Shown here: positions 1 to 5,060 of the stretch, in pieces
Numbering within the stretch: the stretch's first letter is position 1
Layout: every line of letters begins with the position of its first letter
Origin: Sedimenticola sp.
GTDB taxonomy: Bacteria; Pseudomonadota; Gammaproteobacteria; Chromatiales; Chromatiaceae
Length of the DNA: 5,060 bases
Direction of reading: 5' to 3'
NCBI GenBank assembly: GCA_030590525.1
Contig: JAUUYI010000184.1
Location: 1-5,060 of the forward strand
Translations under genes and position numbers: made by a program
The notes under the pieces: generated by a model
The model's database searches: none
Told to the model about the DNA's origin: nothing
The model's input: the letters and a program-made list of their open reading frames with translations, nothing else

Positions 1-368
1 GCCAGGGTGCCAAACTCAAAATAGGTCAGGGAAGTGTCACTCCTGACCCGCTCCACCCGTTCGAATGCCTGACAGATACGCTGGTCGGAAACCGCTTCAC
101 CCTGCAGGCGTATGCGCTCGTTGTAGCACTCCAGGTGAGGAGATGTGTAGCTGCCGGTACGGTAACCCGCAGCCTGCAGGATGGCGTCCAGGAAGGCGAC
201 ACTGGAGCCTTTGCCATTGGTCCCCGCCACGGTAATCACCCGACAGGGAAAGGGCCCGGGATAGAGCTGCGCCCACACTTTTTCCACTCGCTCCAGCCCC
301 AACTCGACAGAGCTGGGATGGAGAGTGGACTGCCAGTGGAGCCAGGCATCGAGGGTCTCGAAAGGCAC
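1..368 (-). CDS. folC: Bifunctional folylpolyglutamate/dihydrofolate synthase FolC, N-terminal part (partial)
   Basis: FolC is a cytoplasmic ATP-dependent Mur-ligase-family enzyme. It adds glutamate to dihydropteroate to make dihydrofolate and then extends the polyglutamate tail of folates. The gene runs off the window edge after 122 codons of an expected 420 or so. Visible features are LDAWLHWQ and LHP near the N-terminus, LGLERV (23-28), the ATP-binding P-loop ITVAGTNGKGSS (45-56), YTSPHLE (74-80), YNERIRLQGE (82-91) and SLTYFEFGTL (113-122). All are family hallmarks. The start is a GTG; no ATG lies in a suitable position, and the protein begins where relatives do. It follows accD by 10 bases, the conserved accD-folC order of Gammaproteobacteria. 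The frame is intact up to the edge. Whether it has dihydrofolate synthase activity as well as folylpolyglutamate synthase activity cannot be judged from this fragment. Confidence 0.96.
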   Translation of the reverse strand, partial: MPFETLDAWLHWQSTLHPSSVELGLERVEKVWAQLYPGPFPCRVITVAGTNGKGSSVAFLDAILQAAGYRTGSYTSPHLECYNERIRLQGEAVSDQRICQAFERVERVRSDTSLTYFEFGTL

Positions 369-372
369 TAGT

Positions 373-381
373 ACCTACTTA
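373..381 (-). promoter_or_regulatory. folC ribosome binding site that includes the accD stop codon
   Basis: On the minus strand TAAGTAGGT matches the ideal TAAGGAGGT at 8 of 9 bases. Its first three bases are the accD stop codon. It lies 4 bases before the GTG at 368. This supports that GTG as the folC start and suggests reinitiation by ribosomes finishing accD. Confidence 0.75.
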
Positions 382-1239
382 GAGCCTGGCCTTTCTAGTC
401 AGGATACTCAAAATACTGGCCAACCGGTCGCGTAGCTCACGGCGGTCGACGATCATGTCTACGGCGCCGTGCTCCAGCAGAAACTCACTGCGCTGAAAGC
501 CCTCGGGGAGTTTTTCCCGCACCGTCTGCTCGATCACCCGGGGTCCGGCAAAGCCGATCAGAGCATTGGGCTCCGCCACGTTGACATCCCCCAGCATGGC
601 GAAGCTGGCGGAGACACCACCCATGGTGGGATCAGTAAGGACCGAAATGAACGGGATACCCCGTTTCGCCATGCGGTTGAGGGCAGCGCTGGTCTTGGCC
701 ATCTGCATCAACGAGAACAGGGACTCCTGCATGCGGGCGCCACCACTGGCGGAAAAACATACCAGGGGGATTCCCTGCTCGATACAGCTATTGGCCCCGC
801 GCACGAAGCGCTCCCCCACCACCGAGCCCATGGAGCCACCCATGAACTTGAACTCGAACGCTGCCGCCACCAACCGCAACCCCTTGAGCTGCCCCTCCAT
901 CACCACCAGGGCATCTTTCTCACCCGTCGCTTTCTGGGCCTGGGAGATACGGTCCCTGTACTTCTTACTGTCTTTGAACTTGAGCGGATCAAGCGGCGCC
1001 AGATCTGCGCCAATCTCTTCCTGCATCCCGGGGTCGAGAAAAATCTCCAGTCTGCGTCGTGCACCAATCCGGTTGTGGTAGGCACATTTCGGGCAAACGT
1101 CCAGATTGCGCTCCATCTCCGCCCGATAGAGTACCGCGCTGCAACCAGGGCACTTGGCCCACAGCCCCTCGGGAACCGTGCGCTTAGTGCCGCCTTCCGT
1201 CCGGATGCGACTGGGCATCAGTTTTTCGAACCAGCTCAT
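379..1239 (-). CDS. accD: Acetyl-CoA carboxylase carboxyltransferase subunit beta AccD
   Basis: AccD pairs with AccA to move the carboxyl group from carboxybiotin on AccB to acetyl-CoA, giving malonyl-CoA, the first committed step of fatty-acid synthesis. The 286 residues begin [10 protein letters not shown], typical of the family. A four-cysteine zinc ribbon follows, with CPGC (Cys30, Cys33) and CPKC (Cys49, Cys52). The crotonase-fold carboxyltransferase domain shows [14 protein letters not shown] (130-143), [11 protein letters not shown] (163-173), [13 protein letters not shown] (202-214) and [12 protein letters not shown] (228-239). It is somewhat shorter than E. coli AccD (304), lacking only a variable C-terminal tail. 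The start is ATG, with a weak GGAT-type ribosome binding site, 22 bases after trpA. accA is not in the window, as is usual in Gammaproteobacteria. The E. coli zinc domain is known to bind RNA and repress its own translation; whether that holds here is unknown. Confidence 0.98.
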   Translation of the reverse strand: MSWFEKLMPSRIRTEGGTKRTVPEGLWAKCPGCSAVLYRAEMERNLDVCPKCAYHNRIGARRRLEIFLDPGMQEEIGADLAPLDPLKFKDSKKYRDRISQAQKATGEKDALVVMEGQLKGLRLVAAAFEFKFMGGSMGSVVGERFVRGANSCIEQGIPLVCFSASGGARMQESLFSLMQMAKTSAALNRMAKRGIPFISVLTDPTMGGVSASFAMLGDVNVAEPNALIGFAGPRVIEQTVREKLPEGFQRSEFLLEHGAVDMIVDRRELRDRLASILSILTRKARL

Positions 1240-1261
1240 AATGCTATCCGCAATTAATTGA

Positions 1262-2068
1262 TCAGATAAGGTCCATGGCGCGACGCATGGCTACCAGCAG
1301 TTCCACCACCGCCGGGGCGATTTCGTCCGTGCTCCCGGCCAGTGCCTCGACCCGGCTGACCAGTGCGCTGCCGACGATGACCGCATCACCCACCTGGGCC
1401 ACCGCCTGAGCATTCTCCGGCGTCTTGATTCCAAACCCAACCCCCACTGGCAGGCGGGTCTGCTTACGGATTCCGGCTACTTTTGCCGCCACCTCACCGA
1501 TGGCGAAACTGGCGGAACCGGTGATGCCTTTCACTGAGACATAGTATACAAAACCACTGGCTGCATCACAGACACGCCGGATCCGCTCCTCGGTGCTGGT
1601 AGGCGCCAGCAAAAATATGGGGTCGATTCCTTCAGGGTGCAGCACATCAAGCAGATCATCCGCCTCTTCCGGCGGGAGATCCACCGTAAGCAGGCCATCC
1701 ACCCCGGCCTCTGCCGCCATCTCGGCAAACAGCTCATACCCCATGACTTCGACCGGATTCAGGTAACCCATCAGAATCACCGGGGTATTCGGGTCGTCCT
1801 GACGGAAACGGGCCACCATTCCGATCACGTCACGCAGGCTGGTGCCGTGCTTCAGGGCCCGTTCACTGGCACGCTGAATCACCGGCCCGTCCGCCATCGG
1901 GTCTGAAAAGGGCACCCCCAGCTCAATAATGTTGGCGCCCGCCGCCACCATCGCATGCATCAGCGGGACGGTCAGATCCGGGTTGGGATCCCCTGCGGTG
2001 ACGAAAGGTATCAACGCCACCCGATTCTGCTGCTCAAGCTGCGCAAAGCATCCGCTGATCCGGCTCAT
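1262..2068 (-). CDS. trpA: Tryptophan synthase alpha subunit TrpA
   Basis: TrpA cleaves indole-3-glycerol phosphate to indole and glyceraldehyde-3-phosphate, passing indole through the tunnel to TrpB. The 268-residue length equals that of the E. coli protein. [12 protein letters not shown] (20-31) opens the TIM barrel. [11 protein letters not shown] (47-57) carries the catalytic Glu49 and ADGP the catalytic Asp60. LLAPTS (153-158), the active-site Tyr175 in FVYYVS, the phosphate-binding GVGFGI (209-214) and IVGSA (231-235) are all present. The ATG overlaps the trpB stop by 4 bases (ATGA) and no strong ribosome binding site precedes it. Translation probably depends on ribosomes ending trpB, which would favour the 1:1 subunit ratio of the complex. 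The stop is TGA, 22 bases before accD. Confidence 0.98.
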   Translation of the reverse strand: MSRISGCFAQLEQQNRVALIPFVTAGDPNPDLTVPLMHAMVAAGANIIELGVPFSDPMADGPVIQRASERALKHGTSLRDVIGMVARFRQDDPNTPVILMGYLNPVEVMGYELFAEMAAEAGVDGLLTVDLPPEEADDLLDVLHPEGIDPIFLLAPTSTEERIRRVCDAASGFVYYVSVKGITGSASFAIGEVAAKVAGIRKQTRLPVGVGFGIKTPENAQAVAQVGDAVIVGSALVSRVEALAGSTDEIAPAVVELLVAMRRAMDLI

Positions 2069-3282
2069 ATCTTGATTCCATCCAGTGCTGCCACGGTATG
2101 CATGTCCTTGTCTCCCCGCCCCGAGAGATTGACCAGGATAACCTGATCAGGCGTCATGGTCACCGCCAGTTTCAAGGCATAGGCGATCGCATGACTCGAC
2201 TCCAGTGCAGGGATGATCCCCTCCTTGTGACTCAAGGTATGAAAGGCCTCCAGGGCCTCCTCATCAGTTATCGAGACGTACTCGGCCCGGCCGCTATCCT
2301 TCAGCCAGGCGTGCTCGGGCCCGACACCCGGGTAATCGAGCCCTGCAGAGATGGAGTGAGTCTCGGTGATCTGACCATTCTCATCCTGCATCAGATAGGT
2401 CCGGTTTCCGTGCAGCACACCGGACCCGCCGGCACAGAGGGGGGCGGCATGGCGCCCGGTCTCGAGTCCCTCACCCGCGGCCTCCACCCCGTAGATAGCC
2501 ACGTCAGCATCCTCGAGAAAGGGGTAAAAGAGTCCGATGGCGTTGGAACCACCCCCCACGCAGGCAACCAGGGCATCCGGCAGGCGCCCCGTCTGCTGCT
2601 GTATCTGCTGCCGTGCCTCGCGCCCGATGATGGTCTGAAAATCCCGCACCATGGCCGGATAGGGGTGAGGCCCGGCCACGGTACCGATGATATAGAAGGT
2701 ATCGTCAATATTACTGACCCAGTCTCGCATCGCTTCGTTGAGGGCATCCTTCAGGGTTTTGGAACCGGACTCCACCGCCACTACCCGTGCCCCCAGCATG
2801 CGCATGCGGTAGACGTTCGCGCTCTGCCGGGCGATGTCCACCGAGCCCATATAGACCACGCACTCCAGTCCCAGGCGGGCCGCCACGGTGGCCGTTGCCA
2901 CCCCGTGCTGACCGGCGCCGGTCTCGGCGATGATCCGGGTCTTGCCCAGGCGTTTGGCCAGAAGGGCCTGACCAATGGTGTTATTCACCTTATGTGCGCC
3001 GGTATGATTGAGATCCTCCCGCTTGAGATAGATACGGGCCCCGCCCGTCTCCCGGCTCAGACGCTCGGCGAAATATACCGGCGAGGGACGCCCTACGTAG
3101 TTGGCCAGATCCGCGTCCAGTTCTGCCAGGAACACCTCATCCTGCATATATTTTTCATAGGCTCTTCGCAGTTCCGCCAACGGCTCCATCAAGGTTTCTG
3201 CCACGAAGATACCGCCGTAACGGCCAAAGTGTCCCCGCTCATCCGGCATGCTGCTGAAATCGGTCTGGTTACTGATCGGCAC
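2065..3282 (-). CDS. trpB: Tryptophan synthase beta subunit TrpB
   Basis: TrpB is the PLP-dependent beta subunit of the alpha2beta2 tryptophan synthase. It condenses indole, channelled from TrpA, with L-serine. The 405-residue length is normal. [13 protein letters not shown] (19-31) is the typical N-terminal block. HKVNN carries the PLP Schiff-base lysine Lys98. AETGAGQHG includes the catalytic Glu120. GGGSNA (243-248) binds the PLP phosphate. [13 protein letters not shown] (312-324) includes Asp316 of the substrate-closure region. SGRGDKD near 387-393 holds the serine that contacts the PLP ring nitrogen. Translation starts at a GTG with AGGAG 6 bases upstream, overlapping trpF by 14 bases; the alternative ATG at codon 12 would trim a variable N-terminus. 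The stop overlaps the trpA start as ATGA. This is a TrpB1-type protein encoded next to trpA, with no sign of degeneration. Confidence 0.98.
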   Translation of the reverse strand: MPISNQTDFSSMPDERGHFGRYGGIFVAETLMEPLAELRRAYEKYMQDEVFLAELDADLANYVGRPSPVYFAERLSRETGGARIYLKREDLNHTGAHKVNNTIGQALLAKRLGKTRIIAETGAGQHGVATATVAARLGLECVVYMGSVDIARQSANVYRMRMLGARVVAVESGSKTLKDALNEAMRDWVSNIDDTFYIIGTVAGPHPYPAMVRDFQTIIGREARQQIQQQTGRLPDALVACVGGGSNAIGLFYPFLEDADVAIYGVEAAGEGLETGRHAAPLCAGGSGVLHGNRTYLMQDENGQITETHSISAGLDYPGVGPEHAWLKDSGRAEYVSITDEEALEAFHTLSHKEGIIPALESSHAIAYALKLAVTMTPDQVILVNLSGRGDKDMHTVAALDGIKI

Positions 3283-3892
3283 GCTTCACTCCTCGCATAA
3301 ACATCGCTATCTTTTTCGGGTCTTTGATGCCCCTGGCCCGCTCTACCCCGCCACTGACATCCACCCCGTAGGGCCGGACCTGCTCGATGGCCCGCTCCAC
3401 ATTGTCCGGTGAGAGGCCGCCCGCCAGCACGATGGAGGCGGCCAGATCCGCTGGTATCCGCTCCCAGGCGAAGGATTCGCCGGTGCCACCCGGGACCCCC
3501 CTCTGATAGCTGTCCAGCAACAGCCCGGCCGAATCTCCATAGCGCTCTCTCATGGCATACAGATCCACGCCTTCGCGCATCCGTACCGCCTTGATATAGG
3601 GCCGACCATGACCGCTACAGGCCTGTGGTGATTCATCCCCGTGAAACTGGAGTAGATCGAGCCGGGTCCGGGACAGTACCCGCCCGATCTCTCCCCGGCT
3701 CGCATTCACGAACAACCCCACCACCGTGACGAACGGCGGCAACTGCGCCACTATGGTTGCCGCCTGGGCTGCCGTAACGGCTCGCGAGCTGGGGGGATAG
3801 AAAACCAGGCCGATGGCGTCTGCACCCTGCTCCAATGCCGCCAGTGCATCCTCGGTGCGGGTGATACCGCAGATTTTTACCCGGGTCCTCAT
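3269..3892 (-). CDS. trpF: Phosphoribosylanthranilate isomerase TrpF
   Basis: TrpF catalyses the Amadori rearrangement of N-(5'-phosphoribosyl)anthranilate to CdRP in tryptophan synthesis. The 207-residue protein is a full-length single-domain TIM barrel. It begins with VKICGIT, whose Cys8 is the catalytic base. LQFHGDE lies at 81-87. LLLDSYQ carries the catalytic acid Asp127, followed by the GGTGESFAW loop. The phosphate-binding segments AGGLSPDNV (157-165) and GVDVSGGVE (176-184) are present. It is a separate gene, unlike the TrpC-TrpF fusion of enterics. The ATG at 3892 has only a weak AGG about 6 bases upstream, inside the palindrome AGGCGCCT. The 60 bases before it, back to truA, show no clear sigma-70 promoter, leader peptide or attenuator, so transcription may come from upstream. 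Its last 14 bases overlap the start of trpB. Confidence 0.97.
   Translation of the reverse strand: MRTRVKICGITRTEDALAALEQGADAIGLVFYPPSSRAVTAAQAATIVAQLPPFVTVVGLFVNASRGEIGRVLSRTRLDLLQFHGDESPQACSGHGRPYIKAVRMREGVDLYAMRERYGDSAGLLLDSYQRGVPGGTGESFAWERIPADLAASIVLAGGLSPDNVERAIEQVRPYGVDVSGGVERARGIKDPKKIAMFMRGVKRADQ
3289..3293 (-). promoter_or_regulatory. trpB ribosome binding site inside the trpF 3' end
   Basis: AGGAG on the minus strand lies 6 bases before the GTG at 3282 and inside trpF codons. It supports the GTG as the trpB start over the ATG at codon 12 and implies translation coupled to trpF. Confidence 0.8.
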
Positions 3893-3952
3893 CAGGCGCC
3901 TAAAGATACAGGATAGGGCGGGATTGCGGAAGATATGATCGTAAAAGCGGCC

Positions 3953-4726
3953 CTACCGCCCATCACCCTCTGTTCGCGGCAATTCGAACTGTTCCGGGTA
4001 ACCGACCTGGACCAGATAGAGACCGTGGGCTGGAGCGGTCACCCCTCCCAAGGTACGATCCCGGCATTCCAGCACCTGCTTCACCCATTCCAGCGGGCGG
4101 TCACCCCGGCCGATGGCCATCAGCACCCCGGCCAGATTGCGCACCATATGCTGCAGAAAGGCATTCGCCGTAACTTCGATGACGACCCGGTCCGCCTGCC
4201 GCGTGACCAGCAGCCGGCTGATGGTTCGCACCGGGCTTTTCGCCTGGCAACCCAGGGCCCGGAAGGATGAGAAATCGTGGGTACCAACCAGCTGTTGTGC
4301 CGCCTCCTGCATAAGTTCCGTATTCAGAGGAGGGTGAGCCCATACTGCACGGTCACGCCAGACAGCGGAGCGGGTCTCCCGGTTCAGGATGTGGTAGCGA
4401 TAGCTGCGACTGATGGCCGAAAAGCGGGCATGGAACGCCTCCGGGACCGGTTGCGCCCAGTTGACGTTGACATCCTGGGGGAGATTGACATTGGACCCCA
4501 GCACCCAGTTCCTTGCCGAACGGGCCGCCTCGCTGTCGAAATGAACCACCTGCCCCAAAGCGTGGACACCCGTATCGGTGCGGCCGGCACAGATGACCCT
4601 TACCGGATGATTGGCAACCTTTGATAGCGCCTGTTCCAGTGTCTGCTGGACCGTTGTCACATTGTCCTGCATCTGCCAGCCATGGAAAGCGGTCCCATCA
4701 TATTCCACACCCATTGCCCAGCGCAT
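3953..4726 (-). CDS. truA: tRNA pseudouridine(38-40) synthase TruA
   Basis: TruA converts uridines 38, 39 and 40 in the anticodon stem-loop of many tRNAs to pseudouridine and acts in the cytoplasm. The 257-residue product is close to the usual length (E. coli about 270). It opens with VEYDGTAFHGWQ (residues 7-18). The catalytic motif AGRTDTGVHA has the nucleophile Asp51, with Arg49 beside it. FHARFSAISRSYRY (98-111) carries the conserved Tyr109. HDFSSFRA (150-157) and the C-terminal block NAFLQHMVRN (188-197) complete the family signature. The frame stays open upstream to an ATG at 4957, but that extension overlaps fimV out of frame and does not resemble TruA. The ATG at 4726, with its strong ribosome binding site, is therefore chosen. 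The stop is TAG. fimV lies 79 bases upstream and trpF 60 bases downstream, all on the same strand. Confidence 0.97.
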   Translation of the reverse strand: MRWAMGVEYDGTAFHGWQMQDNVTTVQQTLEQALSKVANHPVRVICAGRTDTGVHALGQVVHFDSEAARSARNWVLGSNVNLPQDVNVNWAQPVPEAFHARFSAISRSYRYHILNRETRSAVWRDRAVWAHPPLNTELMQEAAQQLVGTHDFSSFRALGCQAKSPVRTISRLLVTRQADRVVIEVTANAFLQHMVRNLAGVLMAIGRGDRPLEWVKQVLECRDRTLGGVTAPAHGLYLVQVGYPEQFELPRTEGDGR

Positions 4727-4730
4727 GTAA

Positions 4731-4736
4731 CCCTCC
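4731..4736 (-). promoter_or_regulatory. Ribosome binding site that fixes the truA start
   Basis: On the minus strand GGAGGG lies 4 bases before the ATG at 4726. It is a strong Shine-Dalgarno match. It selects this ATG over the upstream in-frame ATG at 4957 and over the fifth codon, which is also ATG. Confidence 0.85.
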
Positions 4737-4741
4737 GTTTC

Positions 4742-4801
4742 CAATTCCCGAAACAGATCAGGCGCACCGAGGTGCGCCTGATGATGATCGAACGGGAATT
4801 G
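4742..4801 (-). terminator. Nested inverted repeat between fimV and truA; possible terminator or mRNA-end hairpin
   Basis: The inner arms are perfect 11-base complements (4757-4767 and 4772-4782). Read on the minus strand they are ATCAGGCGCAC and GTGCGCCTGAT, closing a CTCG tetraloop. The outer arms are perfect 9-base complements (4742-4750 and 4793-4801, CAATTCCCG and CGGGAATTG), separated from the inner stem by an asymmetric internal loop of 6 and 10 bases. The structure begins 4 bases after the fimV stop and ends 15 bases before the truA ATG, leaving the truA ribosome binding site outside it. There is no long T-tract after the inner stem on either strand (only CTGTTT on the minus strand), so it is not a textbook intrinsic terminator. 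It could be a weak terminator, a 3'-end stabilising hairpin for fimV mRNA, or a processing site. The structure is seen; the function is inferred. Confidence 0.6.
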
Positions 4802-4805
4802 TACC

Positions 4806-5060
4806 TTAGGAAAGCTGACCCAGTAACTTCTGCGCTTCCTGTTTCTGGCTTTCGTTTCCTTCCGCCAACACCTCATCGAGAATACTGCGTGCCCCTTCGG
4901 CATCTCCCATCTCGACATAAGCCTGGGCCAGATCGAGTTTGGTATCCACCCCATCACCCACCATCACCTCTTCCGGCAACGGCAGTTCACTGTTGTCCGG
5001 CAGTCCCAGCTCCTGTTCCAGCGATTCCAGGGTTGTATCATCCAGCTCTCCCATGGCGGA
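4806..5060 (-). CDS. fimV: FimV C-terminal domain protein, 3' end only (partial)
   Basis: This is the C-terminal end of a FimV/TspA-family protein. In known members it is a large inner-membrane, peptidoglycan-binding hub that organises the cell pole, type IV pili and twitching motility. The frame is open from the window edge (84 visible codons, then TAA). The methionine at 5054 is therefore most likely internal, not the start. An acidic linker rich in Glu, Asp and Pro is followed by a helical TPR-like repeat (visible residues 39-80). It contains TKLDLAQAYVEMGDAEGAR, then ILDEVLAEG and QKQEAQKLLGQL, which match the conserved FimV C-terminal motif. The N-terminal LysM region, transmembrane segment and long acidic middle would lie outside the window. 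fimV next to truA is a common gammaproteobacterial order. The identification rests on the C-terminal motif plus synteny; a different TPR protein is possible but unlikely. Confidence 0.88.
   Translation of the reverse strand, partial: SAMGELDDTTLESLEQELGLPDNSELPLPEEVMVGDGVDTKLDLAQAYVEMGDAEGARSILDEVLAEGNESQKQEAQKLLGQLS

Noticed and set aside
469..1257. 262-codon open frame on the plus strand opposite accD, and a 171-codon one at 566-1081
   Set aside because: Both are antisense to an intact accD; the translations are rich in His, Arg and Pro with no family resemblance.
2098..3300. 400-codon open frame on the plus strand opposite trpB
   Set aside because: It mirrors trpB in a GC-rich gene, has no recognisable motifs and reads as the compositional shadow of a coding strand whose TrpB motifs are complete.
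3894..3901. 8-base palindrome AGGCGCCT just upstream of trpF
   Set aside because: Short GC-rich palindromes are common at this base composition, and nothing else supports an operator.
3893..3952. Possible trp promoter, leader peptide or attenuator before trpF
   Set aside because: No acceptable -35/-10 pair, no Trp-codon run and no alternative hairpins with a T-tract were found in the 60 bases. TATCTT near the trpF start lacks a matching -35.
4806..4957. Upstream extension of truA as a real N-terminal domain or separate gene
   Set aside because: It is out of frame with the well-supported FimV C-terminus, has no TruA similarity and has a far weaker initiation context than the ATG at 4726.
1..5060. 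Undescribed system, mobile element, CRISPR array or RNA gene
   Set aside because: Almost every base lies in a recognised housekeeping gene or a short intergenic gap. No repeats, transposase or integrase motifs, tRNA-like folds or unknown genes were seen.

Overview
This window is a gene-dense piece of a gammaproteobacterial chromosome. All seven genes lie on the minus strand, so transcription runs from high to low coordinates: fimV (3' end only) > truA > trpF > trpB > trpA > accD > folC (5' part only). The base composition is GC-rich. The FimV C-terminal domain, the fimV-truA-trpF neighbourhood and the accD-folC pair together point to Gammaproteobacteria. trpF is a stand-alone gene, not fused to trpC as in enterics, and trpFBA sits between truA and accD. 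This suggests a pseudomonad-, xanthomonad- or purple-sulfur-type lineage more than an enteric. Genus cannot be settled from the sequence alone.

Layout. Positions 5060-4806 hold the C-terminal TPR-like domain of FimV, a polar hub protein of type IV pilus and twitching systems. The 79-base gap 4727-4805 holds a strong nested inverted repeat and the truA ribosome binding site. truA (4726-3953) encodes tRNA pseudouridine synthase A. After a 60-base gap without a convincing promoter come trpF (3892-3269), trpB (3282-2065, GTG start inside the end of trpF) and trpA (2068-1262, ATGA overlap with trpB). These cover three steps from phosphoribosylanthranilate isomerisation to tryptophan synthase; the intervening TrpC step is not in the window. 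accD (1239-379) follows 22 bases later and encodes the zinc-finger beta subunit of acetyl-CoA carboxylase carboxyltransferase. folC (368 to beyond position 1) starts with GTG 10 bases after the accD stop.

The spacings (-14, -4, 22 and 10 bases) make trpF-trpB-trpA-accD-folC look like one transcript, probably also reached by readthrough from truA. It would link tryptophan, fatty-acid and folate synthesis with tRNA modification. The encoded enzymes look intact, with the expected catalytic residues where visible. I see no mobile element, RNA gene, CRISPR array, defence gene or unfamiliar system. The most notable non-coding element is the fimV-truA hairpin. No gene-free stretch exceeds 300 bases.
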